Below, piece by piece: positions 22,701-31,953 of a stretch of DNA of 39,851 nt (its first letter is position 1; each line of letters opens with the position of its first letter). A model generated the notes under the pieces. The model was not told the origin of the DNA. It saw only the letters and a list, made by a program, of their open reading frames with translations, and searched no databases. This DNA is from a virus. Location: positions 1 to 39,851 of the IMG/VR virus record IMGVR_UViG_3300032236_000968; one strand, given 5' to 3'. The position numbers and the translations under genes are program-made.

Positions 22701-24143
22701 TAAATCTTCACCAGCTTGAGGATACTTTTGTAATATCTCTCCTGCTCTTATCCATTCTGTAGACATAGTCCGAGTTTCAGCTTCGGTAAACGTCTCACCT
22801 GTTTCTTTTAATCGTTCTATTTCACCAGCAGCGTTCTTTAACGACGTTTCGTCATATACGCTCTTAGTTGGAGCAGGTGGTTCTACAAGTGGTTGTTGTC
22901 TTGCTTCTTCACTTCCATCAGCAAAATCAAACTCAGTCTGCGTTACAGGCTCTGATTTAGGCCATGTATCAGGACCATTTTCAAAAGTAGATAGTTTGCT
23001 TAATTCATCACCTGCTACATTTAAAGCATCAGATGCTGCCTTATCCTTGGTTACGGCTGCTTCTTGATACAATACCTCAGCTCCAGCAGATGGCTTTTTG
23101 TTCTCTAAATCTTTAGCTAGTGTACTAGATCTTTCTCCTAAAAAATCAAAAGCATAAGATAATGGAGCAGCTACAGTACCTAATAAACTTAAGAATGTTT
23201 CTCCAGTATCTGTTATTACATCCTGTGTCGTAGCATTTGGGTTATTAATTGTATTAAACAACTTTTTGCCGTTCTCGTAAAAACTATAACCCATTAATGC
23301 CGTAAAACCACCTTCTGTTGAAAGTAATGCAGTCTTAGCTAGCTTGCTTGATGCTGAAGCAGCCTTTAAGGGGCCTATTGCGCCCATAGTTGCAATGCCT
23401 AGGGGTGTCGCAGTAGACTCTATTGCTGGTGCTACAAAGCCGTTATAAACGCCTGCTGCTATAGCTGGGTTAGCTGCCCCTAATTGAGGCATATCTGGGA
23501 CGTTCTTACTAACTCTACCAAGTTTAATAATATTAGTGTTTAAACTATCCCAAAATGACTTCTTAGCCTCAGCCTCAGCCTTCTCCATTGGAAATACCGT
23601 AATAGGCATATGCCAAGTAAATGGTTCTTTAGGGCTGATAGTACCTTCTTTAAGCTGTCTGCTTATTACGTCATATAGTGTTTGATCGGCTATGATATCT
23701 ACATCCATGCCTAATCTAGCTTTTACAAACCCACGTTTAGCATTCTCCCAGTTTTGAGAAATCCATTGTGGATCTGTATCTGGCATCTGTGAACTAACAA
23801 ACCATTGATTAACTGAACGTGCTAAATACTCGTTCTTTTCGTTAGCTGGCGCATTAGCAACAAGGTTATTTAAAGCTGTTTTTCTGTCGCCATCTACCCT
23901 GTCCATCACGGTATTTAAATCGCCGTAATATGACGCACTCTTCTGTGCATAATCTTTTTGATAATCCTGTTCCGTAAAATTGCCGTAAGGTATAGGCTTA
24001 TCTTTAGCTATAGGTGTTTCAATAGCCGAAGGTTTAACTTCAGTTGCTAATCCACTAGCAAATGGATCAAACGACTTTGATTGTACCGCATCTTGTTTTT
24101 CATCAAGCGTGGCTAAACCAGAACTAAATGGGTCAAAGGGCAT
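19737..24143 (-). CDS. Large internal virion (ejection) protein
   Basis: A 1468-residue protein in the position of T7 gp16, the largest inner-core protein ejected with the DNA. The N-terminus carries two copies of DPFxSGLAT (residues about 4-12 and 26-34). A hydrophobic Ala/Gly-rich region lies near 220-340, long charged coiled-coil stretches near 560-660 and 800-1010, and a second hydrophobic region near 1020-1070 and 1250. I see no lytic transglycosylase ESxFN-type motif, so peptidoglycan cutting is not supported. It probably forms part of the channel through which DNA enters the host. It lies directly downstream of the two other core-protein genes. Confidence 0.75.
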   Translation of the reverse strand: MPFDPFSSGLATLDEKQDAVQSKSFDPFASGLATEVKPSAIETPIAKDKPIPYGNFTEQDYQKDYAQKSASYYGDLNTVMDRVDGDRKTALNNLVANAPANEKNEYLARSVNQWFVSSQMPDTDPQWISQNWENAKRGFVKARLGMDVDIIADQTLYDVISRQLKEGTISPKEPFTWHMPITVFPMEKAEAEAKKSFWDSLNTNIIKLGRVSKNVPDMPQLGAANPAIAAGVYNGFVAPAIESTATPLGIATMGAIGPLKAASASSKLAKTALLSTEGGFTALMGYSFYENGKKLFNTINNPNATTQDVITDTGETFLSLLGTVAAPLSYAFDFLGERSSTLAKDLENKKPSAGAEVLYQEAAVTKDKAASDALNVAGDELSKLSTFENGPDTWPKSEPVTQTEFDFADGSEEARQQPLVEPPAPTKSVYDETSLKNAAGEIERLKETGETFTEAETRTMSTEWIRAGEILQKYPQAGEDLAARLKADPNMGLSDTQSALLLRHKVKLTNDLEAAQNLFNDPNQPPEVRAEALKQTQELSGKFVELLDAINKRGSEWGREGRWRQAAAKQDYSFGAQAALLQGVKGRELTVDEITDLSDKVTKLQQAESQLRTYLESKKNADPSKSFDDLIQETLNPKKESPSFKKADRLQEILKTKSEESKKYLSGKLFSASPDVLYHLGVIGAEHIYSAGLDFTKWSAEMVRDLGEKVQPYLKDVWEDAKKTYNQQHRDYVVEDLKDALKENDNVEIGNIAQQLAKGFISDGITDRDKIVKAVKDQLSKAIPDITERETRDAISGYGKYRQLSQDELTVKLRDVKGQLLQISKLEDLAAGEQVKKTGAERRKPSAEEQALIEKVKETQKPKRSPQEIALDQVKTRLENEIESLERQISTKTKEAKIKRSLVLDSEAQELKEKRNELKKQYKQVFDDPDLNAQQRLNRYKARLKATQLKYEEKLRNKDFGPTPKPEPPTLDEEATKLKRNVAKLRDDINIGREKARLEKRPGYVKVAEAVSGLARSAAISGIDTLGKLAGFTLGKIIETPLAEGAGFILRNIPFLKDDLFKKAASESGAEFQALGSFFAKGAVEGAKEAGSIIKTGKGSLDIELGDPVSNARPVKWYDFVGVLHKAEKSFVKTGDFYMRMTRRFANAIAEGKDITSDVVQAAIRKEEFNEANRSILQENNDMANAVNKLVGDIEAQNPELDEPNVSKTLLSTFIKTFVTKGIVKTPLNFLKQAYERSPLGLGEGAYRTTRAYMKGIDSLSTQEANTIARLLKVGAVGSAMFVWGAIDATKDPEKRMFGGYYTGSLKRDPKDVSAGKVKIDGFELPHWASHNLLTEEAQMGSTFVRVMLSKISKKDTEQQGFLAGAVASIWGLLDQGAPIVTPTARAAVQFSRGQYQDYVNSQVAGLTPRFLTNIAEFIDRRDGVGVKRAPKTPTQAFESTIPYLRENVPEKQEKPKRSIGQRFKYGL

Positions 24144-24155
24144 TAGATTTTAAAA

Positions 24156-25829
24156 TCAGTTTTTCACACCTTTTTTACCGTTGTATATAAATGGTGTACC
24201 TTTTTCTAAATTATTAAACTCTTGTTCGCTAGTGATGACCACGCGGTCTTTTTCCTTAGGTTTTTCTGTTTCAATCTTGGGCGCAGTCATTCCTTTTAAT
24301 GCAGCTACTGTTTGGTCTAAAACTCTTGGTGCTTTTAAACTATTTAAGAATCTTGTGTTTTCGTCAGGATCTAACCTACTTGTATTTTTGGGATCAAAGA
24401 AGTTTTCTATAGCTGCTATGTCTTTAGAACGCCATGTGTTTACGGCGTATTTTACATTTTCCCATTTAACGCCTTTTCCAAAATACTCTTCTACAGTTTT
24501 TGGATCTTTTTCCATTTTAACTAAAATATCTGCAGTAAGCTTATCTTTAGGAACAACTAAAATAGGAGTTTCTTTAATTACGTCTGGCCAAAACCAATGT
24601 TTTTCTACGGTTTGTTTATCAATACTTATAACCTTAGGATAAGTAATAAGGTCATTTCTGTCTGCTTGCGTATAATTAGCTAACATCTGCTTTTTTAAGG
24701 CAGCAGCTACTATGTTATCTTGAGTGACTTGTGGCTGAGATTCCTTTTTGTGATAGCCATCTATAAAAGTAATAAACTCTGTTTGTAACTTAGGCGAAAG
24801 ACCCGAGGCATTATCTTTCATTTTACCTATAAACAAAGAAGGCCAAAGGTCGTTCTTAAAGTCGTGTGTAACTACCTGAGCTTTCATTTGATCAAACATT
24901 GCCTGCTCCATGCGTGCATCCTGAGTCCTAAATGAATTAATGATACCATCAGCTCTACGCTGTGTTATTTCGTGATTATCTGCGTATTGTTGTATTTTCT
25001 TTCTGTCTACTAAATAGCCAGGAGTCTGTCTAATTTCGTTTTGTATCTTATCGCCATTATTAACCTGCTTTTCACTAGCTTTAGCTCTAGCTTCAGTTAG
25101 TACTTTGTCTCTATCTTCGCCTGTTAATGAGGTGTAACTAGTATAGTTACCTTTACTGTCCTTTTCTTGTAATGACAACCAAGTGTGTATAGGGTCTGTA
25201 GTAACACCTTGTTTAAATTGACCCATGTCTATAACCTTAGGTGCTTGTTGGACTCTTATGTTATATTGAGTGTCATCTAGTATACCTTTTTCTTTTAGCA
25301 GCATTAACCCGTTCATGTATTTCGCGGTGGCTGCATCTCTAGGTAAACTGTTAACATCCCTACCCATTCCTGTTTCTATAGCATCAGACGTATCACTTAA
25401 TAGTCTTTTGTTAGCTGCTGTACGAATGTTAATGTCGGTAGCTACTTTAGACCTCTCTAACATATTCTGTACATGATTCCTGACTTCAGGTCCAAATTCT
25501 GGATGTTCAGCCATGTACTGATCTTGGAATGCTTTAAATTGTGCGTTGTACGATTGTGACCAGCCTTCTGGTTTAGGCTCTTTTAATACGTTTTCTTGAG
25601 CCTGTTGGTTAAATTGGTTTATAGCGTTATCCGCATCTACTACGTGCTTAGTGTTTCTTATGTCCTGTAATTTAGTAGATACGTCATTAAATAGCTTAGC
25701 TACATCTTCGCCTGCTCCAGCTATAACGCTTCCTTTTGCCAATGCAGCAGCCCTAAAGTCTTGTGCATTAATTTTAGCTGCACCTACTTGTGTTTGTACT
25801 TCAGATCCTGGGACTATTTCCATTGGCAT
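24156..25829 (-). CDS. Internal virion protein (gp15-like)
   Basis: A 557-residue helical protein from the ATG at 25829, which is preceded at good spacing by GGAGG, one of the few strong ribosome sites here and located inside the end of the upstream gene. An earlier in-frame start exists at 25877. The sequence is Gln/Lys/Asp-rich with long helices (KLFNDVSTKLQDIRN, NAINQFNQQAQENV) and no enzyme motif. Its position between the small and the very large core proteins matches T7 gp15. It probably helps build the ejection channel. Confidence 0.75.
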   Translation of the reverse strand: MPMEIVPGSEVQTQVGAAKINAQDFRAAALAKGSVIAGAGEDVAKLFNDVSTKLQDIRNTKHVVDADNAINQFNQQAQENVLKEPKPEGWSQSYNAQFKAFQDQYMAEHPEFGPEVRNHVQNMLERSKVATDINIRTAANKRLLSDTSDAIETGMGRDVNSLPRDAATAKYMNGLMLLKEKGILDDTQYNIRVQQAPKVIDMGQFKQGVTTDPIHTWLSLQEKDSKGNYTSYTSLTGEDRDKVLTEARAKASEKQVNNGDKIQNEIRQTPGYLVDRKKIQQYADNHEITQRRADGIINSFRTQDARMEQAMFDQMKAQVVTHDFKNDLWPSLFIGKMKDNASGLSPKLQTEFITFIDGYHKKESQPQVTQDNIVAAALKKQMLANYTQADRNDLITYPKVISIDKQTVEKHWFWPDVIKETPILVVPKDKLTADILVKMEKDPKTVEEYFGKGVKWENVKYAVNTWRSKDIAAIENFFDPKNTSRLDPDENTRFLNSLKAPRVLDQTVAALKGMTAPKIETEKPKEKDRVVITSEQEFNNLEKGTPFIYNGKKGVKN

Positions 25830-25833
25830 AAAA

Positions 25834-26427
25834 TTAACCTCCGCCTCCCGTTTCCATAGCACTATAGGCTTCTGCACTAGATAGTGTATCAGTTCCGGTT
25901 TTTGCTACTCCAGTTAATCCACTGAAAGCTCCACCCATTCCTGCTGCAAATAGAGTACCTGCTATTCTTGCACCGCCGTCTATTAAAGCCATACGACCTC
26001 TTGCAAGATCGGCCTCTGCTTGAGCTTTACCTTCTGCTAATCCAATAGCTGCTTGAGCATAATATTGTTGCTGCTTCTGTTGGCTATCTACGTAAGCTTG
26101 TTGAATACGATGTTCTAATAGTCCTGCATTAGTTATTTGCGCATCTAACGCCGATCCTGATGTAGCTAGTACACCAGCATTAGCATAAGTGGCTGCTTGA
26201 CGGGAAAGATATTGATCGTTTTGAGCGCGTTCCATCCTTAAGTTTTGGATGGTATTTGCATCTAACTGCTGGGCTTGAGCCTTATCTACGTTAGCATTGT
26301 ATTGAGCTGATGCCATATCTACGGCTGCAGCGTTCTTGGATGCTTTATATTGCCCATACGCGGATATGCCCGTAGCTACGGCTGAAGCTCCTGCAAAAAT
26401 GGCTGGTAGTAAAGGTGCTGCTGGCAT
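25834..26427 (-). CDS. Internal virion protein (gp14-like)
   Basis: A 197-residue protein with a hydrophobic Ala/Gly-rich N-terminus (LLPAIFAGASAVATGISAYG, residues 5-24), a long Gln/Ala-rich helix (about 40-145) and a second hydrophobic Gly-rich stretch (about 152-172), ending in METGGGG. This layout matches the small inner-core/ejection protein of T7-like phages (gp14 type), which inserts into the host outer membrane during DNA entry. The last codons double as the Shine-Dalgarno for the next gene. Confidence 0.75.
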   Translation of the reverse strand: MPAAPLLPAIFAGASAVATGISAYGQYKASKNAAAVDMASAQYNANVDKAQAQQLDANTIQNLRMERAQNDQYLSRQAATYANAGVLATSGSALDAQITNAGLLEHRIQQAYVDSQQKQQQYYAQAAIGLAEGKAQAEADLARGRMALIDGGARIAGTLFAAGMGGAFSGLTGVAKTGTDTLSSAEAYSAMETGGGG

Positions 26428-26428
26428 A

Positions 26429-26836
26429 TTATGGACGGCTCTTTCCGTAGGTTAAATGGGGTACTCCTTGCAGATCCTGATAGCCTTTCTTGGCCATGAT
26501 TCTGGCTTCCCCACTATTAGGTTTAACAAATGATAGGACACATGGACTTCCATTATCCCACGCTAGCTTTTCTAATGCCTCGTACAGCCCTTTTACGGCC
26601 TCTACAAGGGCTTTATTTAGCTTGGCAATAGGATTGGTCGTTGTGAACTCTATAACGCTTATACCGCCAATACAGCAGTAAAGGAAGCTAATGGCTATAG
26701 GTAAGTTGTCTACTTCGGCCACTAAGCCCGTAGATGGTAAGAAAACCTCAGGAGGCACAACTGGAGAGTTATGTCCTTCCAACCATGATTTAAGCATGGG
26801 ATAGTCTAATTCGTTGTTGTAAGCTCTGATGGTCAT
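26429..26836 (-). CDS. GNAT acetyltransferase-like protein
   Basis: A 135-residue protein with features of a GNAT fold: LDYPMLKSWLEGH at the start, a central strand pair (LPIAISFLYCCIGGISVIEF), an alpha helix (ALVEAVKGLYEALEKLAWDNG) and a late GYQDLQGVPHLTYGK. The acetyl-CoA loop RxxGxG/A is not clear, so catalysis is uncertain. Small GNAT-like genes occur at this place, between nozzle and core genes, in T7- and BPP-1-type phages, where they act in assembly. It is coupled to the nozzle gene by ATGA. Confidence 0.6.
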   Translation of the reverse strand: MTIRAYNNELDYPMLKSWLEGHNSPVVPPEVFLPSTGLVAEVDNLPIAISFLYCCIGGISVIEFTTTNPIAKLNKALVEAVKGLYEALEKLAWDNGSPCVLSFVKPNSGEARIMAKKGYQDLQGVPHLTYGKSRP

Positions 26837-29800
26837 GGAGTTGCTATCACATCGTACTTAATAATTAAGGCAATAACGGTCAACGGTAATGCGTCACTAC
26901 CCGTTACTATGATAATTGGATCCGTATCAGGCGTAAGGTTAAGCTGAGGGGTAATACGTATATCGGTTGGGGTACTAATAAAATTAGATTGTGGGCTAGC
27001 AAAAGGATTAGCCAAATTTCCATAAGGAATAGGCACTGGTAAAGCTACATATCCTCCATAAATTTGCCAGTTGGTAGGGTCTGAAGGTGGTGGTACTGCA
27101 CTAGCAACGCCAGTAGTAATTACCTGATAATATAACCCATTATAACTAACCTGTGAACCTTGACTATAAGGTTGTAGGCTAATCCAAGGCGAAGGACCTG
27201 AAGCTTTATTAGCTATATTGCCACCTAGGCTATTCCATACTCTTATAAATACATCAGAAATCTGTTTAACTAAACCTTGTGTATTACCTTGTCTTTGATC
27301 CGCATCATAACGCATAGCTTGTGCAGCATATGTAATAGGTAATCCAACATTAACTACACTAGGGCTAGTAGCGTACGGAATGGTTATTGTTCCATAATCA
27401 GAACTTGTATGACCCACCTGTATGGGTCCAAAAGCATAACCATCTGCCAAGCCCACAACCCAACGACCAGCAAGGTTCCCAAGGCCAGAAACCACGTTTG
27501 ACACATTGTTTGTGACTGTGATTCCTGAGTCCACGTAAAAGGCATTACTAACATTAGCCACTGAGTTATTTGGTGCAGTAGTCCATGTTTGCTCCCAGTT
27601 GTTTGGGTTGATTCGTTCAATGTAGTTTTGTCCATAAGTATATGGAGCTACGCCTAACCAATTAGTATGATCGTGATCTGGCGGTGTATTAGATTGTACC
27701 GAGTAATTAGGTGCAGGAGCTATACAAACGTAGTTATTGCCGTTATAACTTACCGTATTATTAAAAGCATAAACATCACGATTTGAATAATAACGTGTAC
27801 CGTTGTTCCAAGGTGGTGGTGTAGTATAACGATTTGCTACTACCCATACTTCATCGTCTGCATATCCTTTACCGTAAACAACAGCAACTGATTGAAAACC
27901 AACGTCAGGTGTATTAAAATCAGGAGTATTGCTATTAGTACCTGTAGTATGCTTGTGCCAGCCAAATACATTTTGCTCCATTTCATAGGTCATACCGCAT
28001 AGCTGACCTTGCTGCGTAACAGCCCATAACTCGCTTTGACCATGCCACATTGGTTGATGATCTAATTGTACTATTCCTGTATTAAACAAATGACTAGAAT
28101 AAGTAGTTAGGCTTTGGCTCATGTATTTTTCAGTATAAACCGAGAATAACATCTGCCTTATTTGATTAGCCTGACGTTGTAGGAATAAAACGCCATCACC
28201 TACGACTAATGGATTAACGCCAAAAATAGAACCCCATGTAGAATGTTCTACAGCTTGTATGGATGTAGGACTAATTGTTCCACCTATACTTCCACCTGTT
28301 GTAGCGCCACTACCAGAAATTACCCATTCAGCACCAGAGAATCCTGCAAACAAATTATTCTGTGCTACAAGCCAAACTATAGGACCACGGCCAGGGGCAT
28401 TAAGATCAAATGCAAATGAATCTGTAGCCTGTGTTTGATCACCTAAAGCGAAATTTTCAATGTCGTTGGTGACGGTGCCCCATATACGTTGCGGTTGGTA
28501 GGAGGACGAGGCATATATAATGCGTTGCTGATATGAGGCAACTGCTTGTGGGTATCCACGATAGTCCGACCAAGCACCTTCGCTCCAAAATTCTGTAGTT
28601 GGACCTTCTGGGGACCAATGAGTGCTGTCGGCTGGAGGGACCGTGCTGCTTGTAACGTTGGAAATACAGACGAAGTTTTGAGAGCCATAATTGACTACTG
28701 TACCAGTAGTATAAGCTGTACCAGATACCCATAATGCAGCTAGTGGTGCATTATCATAAAGCTGCTGAATTACATTAGCTGTAGCTGTATATGGTCCTGT
28801 AACACCTGTAATTTGAACTAAACCATATAAGAACCCATCTTCAGCTTCTAATACGATACGTGGGTTTGTAGCACCTGCTGTTGTAGGTGCACTAGAACTT
28901 AAAACATTAATTCTAAATAAAGCAGGTTGTTGTGCAGTACCTGTAATATCTACGTTGCGATCAGATGAACCTGAAACGGTACGCACTGCGTCCCATGTTT
29001 GTCCACCATCCATCGATCTTTCTATATTAAATTTAGCATTCCATACACCATACGTATGTGCTTCCCAATTTCCGTATATTTCTATTTGTTGTGAATAGCC
29101 TATAGGAAACGGTGCTGATGGAGTAGACGCATCTATTTCAACTGATGATGAACTTCTAAGTGTGGCTATTTGCCAATAAGAACCTACGTGACCTTGATTG
29201 CTACCGCTAGGGGCTTGAAATATAGTTACTAATTCCCAAATTCCAGCAGCTAAATCAGCAGGAAAACTTGGTGATGAATTGTTTTGTATAACGCATTGAT
29301 AGATATTACCGCCATTAGAAACAGTATTACCTACTTCATAAAAATTCCAAGGAGCCCAAGCTGGTGCATTAGCCGTTAAAGTTATAGCACCACTAGTTGA
29401 ACTAGCTGTTAAAGTAGTCTGATTCGCGTTCTGATCTAATAATGCAGGTGTTAAAAACTGCACTTCTTTCATTACCCAATTAGTATCTGAATAACGCGTT
29501 AGGCTATAAACTGGATAATTTGGATGCGTAATATACATTACGTCATTTACCTGACAAAAAGCTAATTTCCAAATATCTGTTGAATATGGAGAGGCAGTTA
29601 AACCAATGTTATTAGTCGTGTATGATGCCTGATATGGTGTTTGTACTTCTAAAATTGTCTGCTGAATAAAACGACCTGGTTGATAAACAGGATCTACAGG
29701 AGCATAACCAGCAATAGTGTTATAATAAATTAAACTATTAGTTGGTGAGGTAATATATGCGCCTGCTGCATATGCAGTAGATTGTCCTGCTGTACCAGTT

Positions 29801-30306
29801 CCTGTACCTGCGTTAGTTGCAGTAAATGCAATACCAACTGTGTTACTAGCAGCACCACACAATGTAAAATCGGTAGTACCTATTGATTCAATTACGTAAA
29901 CTACACCTGCGTTAAAATTACCTGCGGTGACTATTGTATCAGCAGGGTCTGCCCATACTGGAGCAGAGCTTATGTTTACTTGCTGACCATTGCTATAAAA
30001 ACGTATATACTCGTGACCAAATTCTAAAATAAAAGTTGTATCAGGACTATAGATAAACTTTTCAAGCCTTGTGGAGTAATTAGTAACTGTTGTTACGCCA
30101 CCTACAGTATTTGCATACGAACCACATTTGGATGAAGCTATAAATTGAGTTCCAGGTCTGCGTGTTATTGGTCCCTGTTTATAAGGGATCATGTTCACCA
30201 TCTGTCTAGATGCTGATCTATATTTTTCTTGGTCTATGCGTGCGTCTAGCTTTGGGCTAAACTCACCACCAGCAAAAGTAACTTGGCTGTCGATTGTTTT
30301 AGCCAT
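26833..30306 (-). CDS. Tail tubular protein B (tail nozzle) with inserted binding modules
   Basis: A 1157-residue protein. The N-terminus (VTFAGGEFSPKLDARID and NMIPYKQGPITRRPGTQF) is typical of podovirus tail nozzle proteins of the T7 gp12 class, which form the tip of the tail tube. Usual lengths are about 600-800, and the extra length comes largely from four inserted modules at about residues 316-360, 522-568, 829-884 and 1033-1081. Each has the pattern W..G..Y..G..V...G..Y.C...(10-18)..PP...W. That resembles carbohydrate-binding CBM5/12-type domains. The C-terminus returns to nozzle-like sequence. The gene overlaps tail tubular A by 8 bp. Confidence 0.85.
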   Translation of the reverse strand: MAKTIDSQVTFAGGEFSPKLDARIDQEKYRSASRQMVNMIPYKQGPITRRPGTQFIASSKCGSYANTVGGVTTVTNYSTRLEKFIYSPDTTFILEFGHEYIRFYSNGQQVNISSAPVWADPADTIVTAGNFNAGVVYVIESIGTTDFTLCGAASNTVGIAFTATNAGTGTGTAGQSTAYAAGAYITSPTNSLIYYNTIAGYAPVDPVYQPGRFIQQTILEVQTPYQASYTTNNIGLTASPYSTDIWKLAFCQVNDVMYITHPNYPVYSLTRYSDTNWVMKEVQFLTPALLDQNANQTTLTASSTSGAITLTANAPAWAPWNFYEVGNTVSNGGNIYQCVIQNNSSPSFPADLAAGIWELVTIFQAPSGSNQGHVGSYWQIATLRSSSSVEIDASTPSAPFPIGYSQQIEIYGNWEAHTYGVWNAKFNIERSMDGGQTWDAVRTVSGSSDRNVDITGTAQQPALFRINVLSSSAPTTAGATNPRIVLEAEDGFLYGLVQITGVTGPYTATANVIQQLYDNAPLAALWVSGTAYTTGTVVNYGSQNFVCISNVTSSTVPPADSTHWSPEGPTTEFWSEGAWSDYRGYPQAVASYQQRIIYASSSYQPQRIWGTVTNDIENFALGDQTQATDSFAFDLNAPGRGPIVWLVAQNNLFAGFSGAEWVISGSGATTGGSIGGTISPTSIQAVEHSTWGSIFGVNPLVVGDGVLFLQRQANQIRQMLFSVYTEKYMSQSLTTYSSHLFNTGIVQLDHQPMWHGQSELWAVTQQGQLCGMTYEMEQNVFGWHKHTTGTNSNTPDFNTPDVGFQSVAVVYGKGYADDEVWVVANRYTTPPPWNNGTRYYSNRDVYAFNNTVSYNGNNYVCIAPAPNYSVQSNTPPDHDHTNWLGVAPYTYGQNYIERINPNNWEQTWTTAPNNSVANVSNAFYVDSGITVTNNVSNVVSGLGNLAGRWVVGLADGYAFGPIQVGHTSSDYGTITIPYATSPSVVNVGLPITYAAQAMRYDADQRQGNTQGLVKQISDVFIRVWNSLGGNIANKASGPSPWISLQPYSQGSQVSYNGLYYQVITTGVASAVPPPSDPTNWQIYGGYVALPVPIPYGNLANPFASPQSNFISTPTDIRITPQLNLTPDTDPIIIVTGSDALPLTVIALIIKYDVIATP

Positions 30307-31147
30307 TGATGAAGTACCAGCGTGATGCTACGAAGCGTGAAGAATTAATTGGTTGGAAACGATTTGGCATCTTTTCGCCAGCGTTCTTAGTAATTGCTTG
30401 TCCCAATACTTGTTTGTAAACAGCAAGCATTGCAGCTTCTGTTTGTCCACCATCTTGCCTTAAGGCTGTAGCAATCATTGATGCTAGCTTGTAAGTAACA
30501 CAGTCTACAAATAAAGGATCCCATCTAGTTGTATCCTGATTGTTAGATACATACTTAATAGAAGTCTGTTGAGTATTCGTATAAATAAGCTGACCCATGA
30601 TTTCATATTCATCTGCGCCTGAATTGCCATATCCGTATTCTTCGGAAGTATTAGCATTTACTGAATCAAGTAATATGAAGTCACTAGGAAGAGCGAAAGC
30701 GTAAGGCCAACCAGAAGGATAGCTGGCTGAACTTGGGTAGCCTCCGAACGCGTTGTAGTCTGGGTAGTCCGCTTGTACAAGAGCACCCGTAGTGAGGTCA
30801 TTAGTAAAATTGCCCGTGGATGTGTATGCGTACTCAGTGGTATAAATAGCGTTACCATAAGATAGGTATACGTTTGCCGCATATGATGTATAAGGAGCCC
30901 ATGGAATAGATGGAGGTGTTCCAGGTTGCGAAGGCAAAGGTATTTGTGGTACTTCTGAAAGTATCGCAGTAGTTGTTAAACAATTCCAACGTGTAGCGCG
31001 AGCGACAGTCTCAAACGCAAGTTGGAAATTACTGTTACAAACAATAGCCGAAGGATTAGTTAAATCAGTTAATGATTGTATAGACTGTGCTCCTATTTTG
31101 TTTAGGGCAGAGTTTGCAATGTCTGTCGGTGATAAAGTTGTAAACAT
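30299..31147 (-). CDS. Tail tubular protein A (gatekeeper)
   Basis: A 282-residue protein whose N-terminus (TDIANSALNKIGAQSIQSLTD) is characteristic of the T7 gp11-type adaptor that joins the portal to the tail nozzle and holds DNA in the head. ARATRWNCLTTTAILSEVPQ follows, also typical. A Tyr-rich insert near residues 80-130 (IPWAPYTSYAANVYLSYGN) resembles the binding modules of the neighbouring nozzle. The C-terminal helical region (TYKLASMIATALRQDGGQ) is as in the family. It comes after a terminator that separates it from the capsid genes. Confidence 0.85.
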   Translation of the reverse strand: MFTTLSPTDIANSALNKIGAQSIQSLTDLTNPSAIVCNSNFQLAFETVARATRWNCLTTTAILSEVPQIPLPSQPGTPPSIPWAPYTSYAANVYLSYGNAIYTTEYAYTSTGNFTNDLTTGALVQADYPDYNAFGGYPSSASYPSGWPYAFALPSDFILLDSVNANTSEEYGYGNSGADEYEIMGQLIYTNTQQTSIKYVSNNQDTTRWDPLFVDCVTYKLASMIATALRQDGGQTEAAMLAVYKQVLGQAITKNAGEKMPNRFQPINSSRFVASRWYFING

Positions 31148-31155
31148 GGAAAGAG

Positions 31156-31195
31156 AAAAACCCCATAGCTACGTCGCCACAACGCAACTATGGGG
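31156..31195 (-). terminator. Rho-independent terminator after head genes
   Basis: On the minus strand CCCCATAG (31195-31188) and CTATGGGG (31168-31161) form a perfect 8-bp stem with a 19-base loop, followed by TTTTT (31160-31156). It separates capsid and decoration genes from tail genes. Partial read-through would lower tail gene expression relative to capsid protein. Confidence 0.8.
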
Positions 31196-31227
31196 CAGGT
31201 TTTAATTACGTCAAACCACTAACCCAA

Positions 31228-31929
31228 TTAGTTGTTATCGACGATGTCGAAGCGGAATACGCTAACTGCACCAGCAGTGATTGAAGCTGCTGAAGCAACT
31301 AGTGCTTGTAACCAGCAATCTTCGGACACGATGTATGGGCTGTATAATGATGTACCACCAGAAGTGGAAACATTGCCCGATGCTGCGTGTACGTCGATCG
31401 CTGCGGAATAACGAACTGAATTTGCGATCCAGTGTGTTGAATCCGAGTGTGGAGCTGTTGAACCGCTTGTAGCTACGATACAAGTATATGTTTGGTTCGC
31501 TGGAGTGGATGCTGAGTCTAAGACTACTGCACCAACTGCATACGATGTACCAGATACCCAAGTTGGAGCTTGGATAACTATATTTGTATTTGGGAGGACC
31601 ATTGGATTTACGATAGGTAAGTTTGTTACTAAACCTTGATCGTTATCGCCGATAGCTAATGTTAATGTCGTTGCAGGAGCAGTTGTACCGCTCGATACGC
31701 GACCATTAGGATCAATCATTGCACCACTTGGGATGATCGCAATGTTGATAAGGTCATTAGCAGCTTCGTTACCTGTCCACGTATAAGTGGCGATAATCTT
31801 AGCTGGACCTTCGAGAATAGGATTATTCTGTGTACCAGGTTGTGGGGTCATCGTTGATAACCCTGCTTGTCCTGGGAAGTTAACCCCTTGTTGTTGATTT
31901 GTTGCTACGTCTGTGTACCAGATAGCCAT
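31228..31929 (-). CDS. Probable head decoration/minor virion protein with CBM-like module
   Basis: A 233-residue beta-rich protein lying directly after the major capsid gene, the usual place of head decoration proteins. Residues about 120-168 contain WVSGTSYAVGAVVLDS, YTCIVAT and DSTHW, the same W..G.SY..G..V....YtC...DSTHW module as in the tail nozzle. A 14-base stretch (GTACCAGATACCCA) at the start of the module is identical in both genes (28718-28731 and 31547-31560). AGGAG lies about 11 bases before the ATG. Capsid-surface display is likely but inferred. Confidence 0.65.
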   Translation of the reverse strand: MAIWYTDVATNQQQGVNFPGQAGLSTMTPQPGTQNNPILEGPAKIIATYTWTGNEAANDLINIAIIPSGAMIDPNGRVSSGTTAPATTLTLAIGDNDQGLVTNLPIVNPMVLPNTNIVIQAPTWVSGTSYAVGAVVLDSASTPANQTYTCIVATSGSTAPHSDSTHWIANSVRYSAAIDVHAASGNVSTSGGTSLYSPYIVSEDCWLQALVASAASITAGAVSVFRFDIVDNN

Positions 31930-31953
31930 GTTAGTAATCTCCTATGTTAAGGG

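Noticed and set aside
19737-24143. Lytic transglycosylase domain in the large internal virion protein
   Set aside because: Looked for because T7 gp16 has one; no catalytic Glu motif or SLT-like pattern was seen.
28443-28734. Three extra frames (two minus, one plus) inside the tail nozzle gene
   Set aside because: Shadows in a gene whose own frame is open for 1157 codons and encodes a repeated module here.
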